Of a DNA stretch of 64,000 nucleotides, positions 25,122-32,088 are shown one piece after another. The first letter of the stretch is position 1. Each line of letters begins with the position of its first letter. Source of the DNA: Candidatus Sedimenticola sp. (ex Thyasira tokunagai). Its GTDB lineage: Bacteria; Pseudomonadota; Gammaproteobacteria; Chromatiales; Chromatiaceae. The notes beneath the pieces were generated by a model. The model had not been told where the DNA came from. It saw only the letters and a list, made by a program, of their open reading frames with translations, and did not search any database. A program made the position numbers and the translations under genes. The stretch lies in NCBI GenBank assembly GCA_037318855.1, contig CP134874.1:4279001-4343000 (forward strand), given 5' to 3'.

Positions 25122-25463
25122 ATGGCTCTAACAGGCATACCTCTTAACCAGTGGAACGGCAGCGATGCAACTATAAAACTAGAGGAAACAGTTCTTGCTC
25201 TAAGTAATGCGGCTAATCGCCAAACAAGCCATATCATAAAACTAACGTATGCCATGCTATTTTTAACTTTCATAATGGCGTGCATGGTTGGCGTTCAAAT
25301 TTGGCTGGCATTTCAGCAGACAGAGACAATGAAACAGACTGAAAATATTCCCGCAGTCGTTTTGAGTCCTCAACCTTCTCAAGCGCAAACGGTGAAAGAC
25401 CATTTACCTGTAAAAAATAGCAATCCTCCTTCTCTTAAAAAAGCACAACCTGAAAAAGATTAA
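25122..25463 (+). CDS. Small single-span membrane protein
   Basis: A 113-residue protein from the ATG at 25122 (AAGG nine bases upstream; an in-frame TTG at 25092 is less likely). A short N-terminal helix (about 15-40) precedes one membrane span (about 45-66, LTYAMLFLTFIMACMVGVQIW), then a polar, proline- and lysine-rich tail. No family is recognised. It is next to the DUF4393-like gene on the same strand with similar base composition, so the two may form a unit. Its stop lies just before palindrome copy 1. Confidence 0.55.
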   Translation: MALTGIPLNQWNGSDATIKLEETVLALSNAANRQTSHIIKLTYAMLFLTFIMACMVGVQIWLAFQQTETMKQTENIPAVVLSPQPSQAQTVKDHLPVKNSNPPSLKKAQPEKD

Positions 25464-25470
25464 TTAGGAT

Positions 25471-25534
25471 TAAAGGGGTCAGTACCCTTTTATAATAAGT
25501 AATTGGGTGAAAAAGGGTACTGACCCCTTTATTC
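25471..25534. repeat. 61-bp palindromic repeat, copy 1
   Basis: A perfect 20-base inverted repeat (AAAGGGGTCAGTACCCTTTT at 25472-25491 and its inverse at 25511-25530) around a core containing AATAAGTAATTGGGTGA. It begins eight bases after the stop of the small membrane gene and ends five bases before the IS3 orfA fragment. Confidence 0.85.
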
Positions 25535-25538
25535 TTCA

Positions 25539-25736
25539 ATGGCACGTAAGAAGATGCAAGCATATACAGAAGAGTTTCGCCGGGAAGCGGTAAAACGAGC
25601 GGATAAAAATGGAAGTACGGCAGCCTCAGTAGCCAGGGAGTTGGGGGTTAGTCCTCAGCAGATCTATAATTGGCGACGACAGTTCAACCGACTCTCAGAT
25701 AAGCAGTTCAAGATTAAAGGGGGCAGTACCCTTTAA
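25539..25736 (+). pseudogene. IS3-family OrfA fragment
   Basis: 65 codons starting MARKKMQAYTEEFRREAVKR, followed by an HTH_Tnp_1 helix-turn-helix (TAASVARELGVSPQQIYNWRRQF), the DNA-binding N-terminus of IS3/IS911 OrfA transposases. Normal OrfA continues for another 30-40 residues with a leucine zipper; here the frame runs into palindrome copy 2, which supplies the last residues (KIKGGSTL) and the stop. No OrfB, no terminal repeats. It is a remnant trapped exactly between two palindromes, possibly carried as a domesticated DNA-binding peptide, but decay is more likely. Confidence 0.75.
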
Positions 25737-25777
25737 AATAAGTAATTGGGTGAAAAAAGGGTACTGACCCCTTTATT
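25715..25777. repeat. 61-bp palindromic repeat, copy 2
   Basis: Arms at 25716-25734 (one mismatch, GGGGGC for GGGGTC) and 25756-25774, same core as copy 1. The left arm provides the stop codon of the IS3 orfA fragment. Confidence 0.85.
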
Positions 25778-25843
25778 CCTCTACTGCTCAATTTGCCCCG
25801 GTTATTTAGGCGCTATATTTCACAACCAACCAAGGAGTTTTAA

Positions 25844-26257
25844 ATGAAGAATGTTGTATTAATATTAATTTTATTAATGAATTCTGCTTTTATATATGCA
25901 GGAGAGTATGAGGATAAAATTGCTGCCGCAAAACGATATGCCTCAGCTACGCCTATGAAAGATATGATTGCAGACAGCGCAAACAAAATGGCAGTTCAAT
26001 TACCGCAAGAACAAAGACAAAATTTTATTTTATTATTGACTCAAACTGTAGATATTGAAGTATTAGAAAAGACTGCTCTTGATGCCATGGTTAAAACATT
26101 TACTTTGGAGGAATTAAATGCAATTGCAGATTTTTATGGCTCTCAAGTAGGAAAATCAGTTATGTCTAAATTTGGCACTTATATGTCCTTAATAATGCCT
26201 TCTATAATTAAAGAAATGCAGCGGGCATCGAAAGTAGTCGAAAGTGAAATACGATAA
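25844..26257 (+). CDS. Secreted DUF2059-like protein
   Basis: A 137-residue exported protein with a signal peptide (about 1-19, LILILLMNSAFIYA) and a helical domain resembling DUF2059: a segment FTLEELNAIADFYGSQVGKSVMSK (split here at about residue 93) is the FtaeElkalaaFYsSptGka-like motif of that family. DUF2059 proteins are periplasmic and of unknown function. The gene is strikingly AT-rich compared with core genes and is framed by palindrome copies 2 and 3; its stop codon TAA overlaps the first bases of copy 3. This suggests it arrived with, or was flanked by, the repeats. Confidence 0.75.
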   Translation: MKNVVLILILLMNSAFIYAGEYEDKIAAAKRYASATPMKDMIADSANKMAVQLPQEQRQNFILLLTQTVDIEVLEKTALDAMVKTFTLEELNAIADFYGSQVGKSVMSKFGTYMSLIMPSIIKEMQRASKVVESEIR

Positions 26258-26312
26258 AGGGGTCAGTACCCTTTAAAATATGTAATTGGGTGAAAAAAGG
26301 GTAACCTATTTA
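26255..26312. repeat. 61-bp palindromic repeat, copy 3 (degenerate right arm)
   Basis: The left arm (26256-26274) is intact; the right arm has lost several bases (GGGTAACCTATTTATT instead of GGGTACTGACCCCTTTATT). The left arm forms the stop of the DUF2059-like gene and the damaged right arm overlaps the stop of the DUF4956-like gene on the other strand. Confidence 0.8.
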
Positions 26313-26740
26313 TTTTGATCACTTTCAAATGGAGTATAATAAAGCAGAAACATAATATAACAGAATATAATTGTACCGCTTATTGCTATTGCATAGCTAA
26401 ATACCCCTGTTGCTATACCTATCGATAGCGAGGCAAAAATGAATATAATATTGCGAGGATGTCGAATAAGCGCTCTAAAGCGAATAATCAAAACGGCACC
26501 AAACACCGCAAAGCCTACCACCACATTATCATGAAACACCATCATAACCATTGCAGCGACGGTTGAACTTAAGACAAGTGCTTGAAAAAGCTTATTGGGA
26601 AAATGTTCTTCCGGAAAAGTGAACCTATAGGTTAGTGCTATTATTGTACTAAGCACTAAGGCCAGCAGTATAGTTAAAATAGCTACTGAAAATGAAGGGG
26701 GGTCGATGCGACTTAACCCACTTAAGTATTGATTAAACAT
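26306..26740 (-). CDS. DUF4956-like membrane protein
   Basis: A 144-residue protein with four hydrophobic helices. The block IIRFRALIRHPRNIIFIFAS followed by SIGIATG matches the DUF4956 signature (IIRFRtpIkdPrdiaFiFlaigiGlatG). DUF4956 proteins often occur beside VTC-type polyphosphate polymerase and CotH-like genes, none of which are present here. The gene is AT-rich and its 3' end overlaps palindrome copy 3. Function unknown; acquired DNA is likely. Confidence 0.75.
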   Translation of the reverse strand: MFNQYLSGLSRIDPPSFSVAILTILLALVLSTIIALTYRFTFPEEHFPNKLFQALVLSSTVAAMVMMVFHDNVVVGFAVFGAVLIIRFRALIRHPRNIIFIFASLSIGIATGVFSYAIAISGTIIFCYIMFLLYYTPFESDQNK

Positions 26741-26888
26741 TATTGAACACTTTCTATGTTTTCAAATAATTACTTAAAAAATATCATACAAATATGTCAA
26801 AAGTGTTAAATATTTTGATATTAATCACTTAATTGAAATAAAATTGAATCAGAGAAAAATCACCTATGAATAGCCAACCTTATACCCT

Positions 26889-26917
26889 GTGAGTGAAATT
26901 TTACTCTGACCCAAATT
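26889..26917. repeat. Half of a related REP-like palindrome
   Basis: GTGAGTGAAATTTTACTCTG followed by ACCCAAATT resembles the right half of the 61-bp repeats (GGGTGAAAAAAGGGTACTGACCCC...ATT) and of ...ACTCTGACCC-type palindromes found beside REP transposases in other genomes. It is a single, degraded unit. Confidence 0.4.
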
Positions 26918-26965
26918 CTCACAATTCAAAACTTGCCCCCCATGTATCTTCACTTATATTTCAGC

Positions 26966-27000
26966 AAAAAAAATACCTGAAGCCATTGCTTCAGGTATTT
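26966..27000 (-). terminator. Rho-independent terminator of fklB
   Basis: Read on the minus strand: AAATACCTGAAG, a six-base loop and CTTCAGGTATTT followed by a T-run (the A-run 26966-26973 on the plus strand). The 12-bp stem is perfect. It lies about 33 bases beyond the fklB stop. Confidence 0.9.
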
Positions 27001-27032
27001 GAGGATTAAACAGCTACCAGTGCAGCTTATAT

Positions 27033-27650
27033 TCAAACAATAGCGAGCAGTTCTATCTCGAATATCAATGCTTGGTATGGGCCAATAGCACCCCCCGCAC
27101 CACGCTCGCCATAAGCCAGATTGTGGGGAATAAACAGCTTCCATTTAGAGCCCACATTCATCAGCTGTAGGGCCTCGGTCCAACCGGCGATCACACCAGT
27201 CACAGAGAATTCGGCGGGTTCGTTACGACTGTAAGAACTATCGAATTCGCTACCGTCCATTAAGGTACCCCGATAATGTGTACGCACTGTACTGCCGGCA
27301 TCTGGTTTTTCACCATCACCTTCGGTAATGACTTCATATTGAAGGCCGGACTCGGTGACGGTCACCTCGTCTCGTGTGGCATTTTTCTCTAGAAATGCGA
27401 TCCCTTCAGCTGCAAACTTTTCAGCGTTGGCAGCCTCTTCCGCACCTAGTCTTTCCTGAATAACCTGAAATGCGGCATTGATATCATCCGGATTAATCCG
27501 TGGTGCCTTGCCATTGATGGCATCCTCTAATCCGGCAAGCGCCGCTACTGTTGAAACGCCAGGAAAAGCATTGGTGATTTGCTCGCCCATTTGCATACCG
27601 ATGCCGTAGGATGCTTGCTCCTCAGCTGTACTGAATTGATTGTCTGACAT
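27033..27650 (-). CDS. fklB: FKBP-type peptidyl-prolyl isomerase (FklB-like)
   Basis: A 205-residue isomerase of the FklB/FkpA group. The N-terminal helical dimerisation domain (about 1-90, ASYGIGMQMGEQI) precedes a C-terminal FKBP fold (about 105-205) with VRTHYRGTLMDGSEFDSS, FSVTGVIAGWTEALQLM and IPHNLAYGERGAGG-type motifs. No signal peptide is visible, so it is cytoplasmic like FklB. It is the most core-like gene in the island between rsfS and rlmH, with its own terminator; there is no obvious operon partner. Confidence 0.92.
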   Translation of the reverse strand: MSDNQFSTAEEQASYGIGMQMGEQITNAFPGVSTVAALAGLEDAINGKAPRINPDDINAAFQVIQERLGAEEAANAEKFAAEGIAFLEKNATRDEVTVTESGLQYEVITEGDGEKPDAGSTVRTHYRGTLMDGSEFDSSYSRNEPAEFSVTGVIAGWTEALQLMNVGSKWKLFIPHNLAYGERGAGGAIGPYQALIFEIELLAIV

Positions 27651-27784
27651 AATGATACCGAATATTAATTAAAAGGGAGTGTGGCAGATAAGATAGTGGA
27701 ATTTGCCGGATCGCACAACGGCGGTCACTGTGCCGCGCTTTAATGGGATTTGCATGTAATACAAATGGGCTCCCACCTGAGGAT

Positions 27785-27845
27785 TAAAGGGGTAGTACCC
27801 TTTAAAAAAGTAATTGGGTGAAAAAAGGGTACTGACCCCTTTATT
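27785..27845. repeat. 61-bp palindromic repeat, copy 4
   Basis: Arms at 27786-27803 (one base missing) and 27824-27842, core AAGTAATTGGGTGAA as in the other copies. It stands alone in the gap between fklB and the toxin-antitoxin genes, more than 1.4 kb from copy 3. Confidence 0.85.
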
Positions 27846-27989
27846 GCTCTCTAGCGCCCTTGTCAGTTGTGGCTGTGAGTGGCGGCCGAAGGCCGGAGCT
27901 TACAGACATCAACCGCACAAACTTAGTGCAACTTGCCTCATTTGTGGCATTTAGCTACACTTACCCTCAGATATACTGAGGATGACAAA

Positions 27990-28211
27990 ATGGCCACTAC
28001 AAGCATACGACTTGACCAAAACCTTGTTGAAAAAGCCACTATCATGGCAAAAGCCCTTAATCGCACCCCACCCAAACAAATAGAACATTGGGCAAAAATC
28101 GGCGAAATGATGGAGGACAACCCAGACCTACCATACGAATTCGTAAAACAAGCCATAATTTCTAAGGCCGAAAAAGATGCTGGAAAACTAGAGGCCTACG
28201 ATTTTGGCTGA
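27990..28211 (+). CDS. ParD-like antitoxin
   Basis: A 73-residue protein starting MATTSIRLDQNLVEKATIMA, a ribbon-helix-helix start typical of ParD-like antitoxins (TxSIRLD...a...Ak..nRT..kQIEHWAkIG). The start at 27990 (GAGGATGACAAA upstream) is preferred to an in-frame start at 27933. Antitoxins of this kind bind and neutralise a RelE/ParE toxin and repress their own operon. The next gene, overlapping by eight bases, encodes such a toxin. Confidence 0.82.
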   Translation: MATTSIRLDQNLVEKATIMAKALNRTPPKQIEHWAKIGEMMEDNPDLPYEFVKQAIISKAEKDAGKLEAYDFG

Positions 28212-28494
28212 AGTTACCAGTATTCTACAAACTACTTCATTTAAGAAAGCCGTTAAAAAGCTAAATGCCAACCAAAAGAAGGATCTTGATGCTGCTGTAA
28301 AAGTACTTGTTTCAAACCCTGGTCTCGGCGCTAACAAAAAGGGCGATCTTTCCTTCCTGAAGGTCTACAAATTTAAGATGGCCAAACAACTCACTCTTCT
28401 AGGTTACAGCTATGACGACGGCGACCTTATACTAGAGTTAATGGCGCTCGGATCACACGAGAATTTTTACCGTGACATGAAGCTGAAATTCTGA
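28204..28494 (+). CDS. RelE/ParE-family toxin
   Basis: A 96-residue protein of RelE/ParE type: SFKKAVKKLNANQKKDLDAAVKVLVSNP, then a KVYKFKMAKQLTLLGYSYDD strand region and a C-terminal LELMALGSHENFYRD, which corresponds to the catalytic or binding end of these toxins (..L..vGpHdniYr). RelE-like members cleave mRNA on the ribosome; ParE-like members poison gyrase; which applies here cannot be told. Translation begins at TTG 28204 and overlaps the antitoxin end, so the two are coupled. It is the last gene of the island. Confidence 0.82.
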   Translation: MAEVTSILQTTSFKKAVKKLNANQKKDLDAAVKVLVSNPGLGANKKGDLSFLKVYKFKMAKQLTLLGYSYDDGDLILELMALGSHENFYRDMKLKF

Positions 28495-28573
28495 TGAGTT
28501 GTAACGCTTAAATATAGGGCGCTCGCGTTGTAGGGACAGTGTTTTAGTGATGGCTGTCCATGTTTTTCTTTCC

Positions 28574-28715
28574 GGATAGACCGTCCCTTCTTCCTCAGGG
28601 AGAAGGCCAGGATGAGGGAAATTAGAAGAATCAAAGCGTTAGCTTTTCAACATCCCCTCTTCCCAACTCTCCCCCTGAGGGAGAGGGGACTAGTGAACTC
28701 CAAAACTTGAGTACT
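28574..28715. repeat. 140-bp dispersed repeat, copy B
   Basis: Second copy of the repeat at 18471-18610, same orientation, with GAGGGAAATTAGAAGAATCA and CAAAGCGTTAGCTTTTCAAC blocks nearly identical. It lies at the right border of the accessory island, 80 bases before rlmH. Confidence 0.75.
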
Positions 28716-28795
28716 AAGTAACTGCTGAATAGAGATATTAGCAGCGCTTTGTTCTCCATGACTGTTAGCGCGGGGGAGAGTGTTACACTCCCCCC

Positions 28796-29266
28796 ATGCG
28801 AATCCATCTCATCTCTGTCGGTAATAAAATGCCCCGCTGGGTCCAGGAGGGGTATCAGGAGTACGCAAAACGAATGCCGCAGGAGTGTTCTCTGCAGCTG
28901 GTGGAGATTGCCCCCGGTCATCGCGGCAAGAGTGCCGATGTGGCACGGACAGTACGGGATGAGGGAGAGAGGATGCTCAAGGCGATTCCCCGTAACTGCC
29001 GTGTGATGGCGCTGGATGTGAAGGGCAAAGCGTGGAGCACTGAGCAGCTCTCCTCCCAGCTTGGCGGCTGGATGGGTGAGGGGCAGGATCTGGCACTACT
29101 GGTGGGTGGCCCGGAAGGGTTGGCGGCTGAGTGTCTGCAACGGGCTGACAATCGCTGGTCTCTTTCACCTCTGACTATGCCTCATCCATTGGTACGGGTG
29201 GTGGTGGCTGAGCAGCTTTACCGCGCCTGGAGCCTGTTGCGCAACCACCCTTATCACCGCGCCTGA
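28796..29266 (+). CDS. rlmH: 23S rRNA pseudouridine-1915 N3-methyltransferase
   Basis: SPOUT-class methyltransferase acting on pseudouridine 1915 of 23S rRNA in the assembled ribosome. It has 156 residues with the family start MRIHLISVGNKMPRWVQEGY, the S-adenosylmethionine knot LLVGGPEGL and the C-terminal LVRVVVAEQLYRAWSLLRNHPYHR. In most relatives it directly follows rsfS; here 6.1 kb separates them. Maf follows 55 bases downstream. Confidence 0.96.
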   Translation: MRIHLISVGNKMPRWVQEGYQEYAKRMPQECSLQLVEIAPGHRGKSADVARTVRDEGERMLKAIPRNCRVMALDVKGKAWSTEQLSSQLGGWMGEGQDLALLVGGPEGLAAECLQRADNRWSLSPLTMPHPLVRVVVAEQLYRAWSLLRNHPYHRA

Positions 29267-29321
29267 CTCTCTTTCATCTTTCCAATGGTGTAGAGTGGTA
29301 AATAAAACAGCGGCCGAATCT

Positions 29322-29912
29322 ATGTCCCCTCCTCAAATCTATCTCGCTTCCCTATCACCCAGACGGAGTGAACTTCTGACGCAAATCGGCGTCTCTCATG
29401 AGGTGGTAAGGGTTGTGGTGGATGAGGGCCTTCAAGCGGATGAGGCGGCAGCCAAATATGTGGTTCGTCTCGCCCTGGAGAAAGCGCAGGCGGGCTTGGC
29501 TGCCATCGGTGACAGACCTTACCGGCCGGTGCTCGGAGCCGATACTGCAGTAGTGGTGGATGACCGGATTCTCGGTAAACCCGCCGACCGCGATGAGGCA
29601 CTGACAATGATGGCGCTGCTCTCCGGTCGCAGTCATAGGGTTCTAACCGGGGTGGCGTTAGCCAAAGCAGCCGGCAGCGAAAGTCTGCTCAGTGTCAGTA
29701 GTGTCACCTTCCGTGAAGTGAGTGCTGATGAGGCTCTAGCCTACTGGCAGAGCGGTGAACCCACCGATAAGGCGGGGGGTTATGGCATTCAGGGGCTGGG
29801 TGCACTTTTTATCTCTCACCTGGAGGGAAGTTTCTCCGGTGTGATGGGGCTGCCGCTGTATGAGACGGGGGAACTGCTGCGGGGTGCCGAGATCAAAACT
29901 CCTGGCATTTGA
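29322..29912 (+). CDS. maf: Maf family nucleoside triphosphate pyrophosphatase
   Basis: A 196-residue Maf protein (YhdE-like), which hydrolyses dTTP, UTP or modified nucleotides to monophosphates as house-cleaning and is tied to septum control. Motifs: IYLASLSPRRSELL at the start, GADTAVVVDDRILGKP in the middle and DKAGGYGIQGLGALFI near the end. The ATG at 29322 begins the usual MSPPQIYLAS; an in-frame GTG at 29295 is rejected. Its position rlmH-maf-rng is standard. Confidence 0.93.
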   Translation: MSPPQIYLASLSPRRSELLTQIGVSHEVVRVVVDEGLQADEAAAKYVVRLALEKAQAGLAAIGDRPYRPVLGADTAVVVDDRILGKPADRDEALTMMALLSGRSHRVLTGVALAKAAGSESLLSVSSVTFREVSADEALAYWQSGEPTDKAGGYGIQGLGALFISHLEGSFSGVMGLPLYETGELLRGAEIKTPGI

Positions 29913-30067
29913 GAGATACCACTTACCGTAGGTGCGCTTTCTCAAAGCGCGATGACGATGTCATCGCATTTCGAGAAAATACTCCTGGCAAGGGACGGCG
30001 GGTACTAAATAAAATGGCTATGCACAAGAGTCCTGAAATACTATCTTCATTGAAAAAAGTGCATCTG

Positions 30068-30132
30068 GTAGGAGTGATCTTATTCGCGATCAGGCTCCGG
30101 GATATGTTCTTCGCGAACAAGTTCGCTCCTAC
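30068..30132. repeat. REP-type inverted pair
   Basis: GTAGGAGTGATCTTATTCGC (30068-) and the inverse of GTAGGAGCGAACTTGTTCGC (ending 30132) pair with about four mismatches across 22 bases. It is closely related to the pair at 18611-18674. An eight-base perfect hairpin (GCGATGAC-GAT-GTCATCGC, 29950-29968) also lies in this maf-rng gap. Confidence 0.75.
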
Positions 30133-30204
30133 GCCAGGTTCCCGGATTATTGTGCACAGCCATTTTAAATAATTTAAGAAAAATATAGATTAAAGAGTCA
30201 TAGG

Positions 30205-31665
30205 ATGAGTGAAGAGATACTAGTCAATGTCACCCCCCCCGAAACGCGGGTGGCGGTGATCGAAAACGGGGTGGTGCAGGAGATTATCATCGAGCGCGCC
30301 TTGCGCCGCGGCCTGGTGGGCAATATTTATAGGGGCAAGGTGTGCCGTGTGCTGCCGGGAATGCAGGCGGCATTTGTAGAGATGGGGCTTGAACGCGCCG
30401 CTTTCCTCCACGCCTCGGACATCTCCATCCAAAACGGAAACACGGAAGAGCGCGATATCAATATCAGCGAACTGGTCCAGGAGGGTCGTGAAGTAGTGGT
30501 ACAAGTGGTTAAAGACCCACTCGGCACCAAGGGAGCTCGACTCACCACCCACCTCTCCATTCCCTCCCGCTATCTGGTTTTTATGCCGTCTCTGACCAGC
30601 CCCGGTATCTCACAGAAAATTGAGGATGAGGAGGAGCGCAAACGTCTGCGATCTATCATTGAGGAGTTCACCAGTGACTCCATCCTCGCCGGTAACTTCA
30701 TCGCCCGCACCGCCGCCGAGGGGATGAGTCTGGAGACACTGAAGACCGACATGCGTTTTCTTACCCGCCTGTGGCACACCATTAAGGATCGCCTCGACAC
30801 CACCCCGACGGGCAAGCTGATCCATGAGGATTTGCCACTCTATCTGCGCGCTATAAGAGATCTGGTCAATCCAGAGGTGGAGAAGCTACGCATCGACTCC
30901 CGCGCCAGTTGGGTGAAGCTGAAAAGGTTTGCTGAGAAGCTGCTACCGGACAACACCGTACAGATCGAGTACTACCCCGGTGAGCGGCCAATCTTTGACC
31001 TCTATGCTGTTGAGGATGAAATTCTAAAAGCACTACACCGCAAAGTGCAGCTCAAATCGGGCGGCCACCTGGTGATCGACCAGACCGAGGCGATGACCAC
31101 TATCGATATCAACACCGGCGCCTTTGTCGGCCACCGCAATCAAGAAGAGACTATCTTCAAGACTAATATGGAGGCGGCACAGGCGATCTGTCGACAGCTT
31201 CGACTGCGCAACCTCGGCGGTATCATCATTATCGATTTCATCGACATGACTGATGAGGAGCATAAACGCCAGGTGATCCGGGCGCTGGAGAAGTGTTTGG
31301 CACGGGACCACGCCAAAACCCATATCTCCGAGGTCTCCTCCCTGGGCTTGGTGGAGATGACCCGCAAGCGTACCCGTGAGTCGCTGGAGCACATTCTCTG
31401 CGAAACCTGTAGCTGTTGCGGTGGCCGCGGCTCGCTAAAGACCGCTGAAACCACCTGTTATGAGATCTTTCGTGAGATCCTGCGTGAAGCACGACAGTTC
31501 GACGTTGAATCACTGCTGGTACTCGCCTCTCAAGAGGTGGTGGACCGGCTACAGGACGAGGAGTCTTCAACCCTTGGAGAGCTGGAGGACTTTATCGGAA
31601 AGACCATCAGACTGCAGGCGGAGAGCCTCTACTCCCAGGAGCACTATGACGTGGTGTTGATCTAG
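30205..31665 (+). CDS. rng: Ribonuclease G
   Basis: Endoribonuclease that matures the 5' end of 16S rRNA and degrades some mRNAs. It has 486 residues. An S1-like domain (about 35-125) contains GNIYRGKVCRVLPGMQAAFVEMG (split here), and the catalytic metal site is in DINTGAFVG and IIDFIDM. The zinc-link motif CETCSCCGGRG is present near residue 400. RNase E-like C-terminal extensions are absent, consistent with RNase G. Its TAG stop lies inside the CTAG duplicated by the adjacent MITE. Confidence 0.96.
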   Translation: MSEEILVNVTPPETRVAVIENGVVQEIIIERALRRGLVGNIYRGKVCRVLPGMQAAFVEMGLERAAFLHASDISIQNGNTEERDINISELVQEGREVVVQVVKDPLGTKGARLTTHLSIPSRYLVFMPSLTSPGISQKIEDEEERKRLRSIIEEFTSDSILAGNFIARTAAEGMSLETLKTDMRFLTRLWHTIKDRLDTTPTGKLIHEDLPLYLRAIRDLVNPEVEKLRIDSRASWVKLKRFAEKLLPDNTVQIEYYPGERPIFDLYAVEDEILKALHRKVQLKSGGHLVIDQTEAMTTIDINTGAFVGHRNQEETIFKTNMEAAQAICRQLRLRNLGGIIIIDFIDMTDEEHKRQVIRALEKCLARDHAKTHISEVSSLGLVEMTRKRTRESLEHILCETCSCCGGRGSLKTAETTCYEIFREILREARQFDVESLLVLASQEVVDRLQDEESSTLGELEDFIGKTIRLQAESLYSQEHYDVVLI

Positions 31666-31923
31666 GAGCCTGTCCAAGGGAATAAAAACTATCGCTAAGC
31701 CGTTTACCCTCTAAGAAACAAGAGATGCACTGTATTGAACATACATAAACGACTGATAACGCCGCTGAGCGGAAAAATGGCCTCAGCCCTGTTGCTCCCT
31801 TAAAAAGCGCCACTCATCGTTGCTCGTTGCTTATTTGGAGTAACCAAACTACGCGCCTCACGCCTTGATTGGCATTTTTTCAGGGGCAACAGACACGATT
31901 CAATTAGTGTTAACAGGCCCTAG
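31662..31923. repeat. MITE-like element with CTAG duplication, on rng stop
   Basis: A 254-bp non-coding element (31666-31919) begins GAGCCTGTCC and its other end reads inward GGGCCTGTTA; both sides are flanked by CTAG. The end sequence GAGCCTGTCC is the same as in the element at 15572-15738, so they appear to belong to one family, although the interiors differ. The left CTAG includes the rng stop codon. Confidence 0.6.
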
Positions 31924-31992
31924 ATACCAGACGGAAGGCAAGTATATCCCCCGATTGGGTTTATACTCTGTTATTCCACTGACAAGGAGCCC

Positions 31993-32088
31993 ATGACAAC
32001 CCTAATAATAGAGGAACAGGCAGCCCTAACCACTGCCGGAACATCACGAATTCTGGACCGACAAGCACCTCCTGAAAGCCCTATATGA
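31993..32088 (+). CDS. Leader ORF translationally coupled to yhdP
   Basis: A 31-codon ORF (starts MTTLIIEEQAALTTAGTSRI) that is too short for usual gene calling. It has a strong Shine-Dalgarno (GACAAGGAG just before CCCATG) and its TGA overlaps the yhdP ATG (ATATGA). YhdP itself has no good Shine-Dalgarno. It may be a leader whose translation drives yhdP by reinitiation. There is no recognisable family; it might also be an unlucky open frame. Confidence 0.45.
   Translation: MTTLIIEEQAALTTAGTSRILDRQAPPESPI

Noticed and set aside
25471..27845. CRISPR array
   Set aside because: The repeats are palindromes with irregular spacing (about 180 to 1500 bases), with genes between them and no spacers of uniform size.
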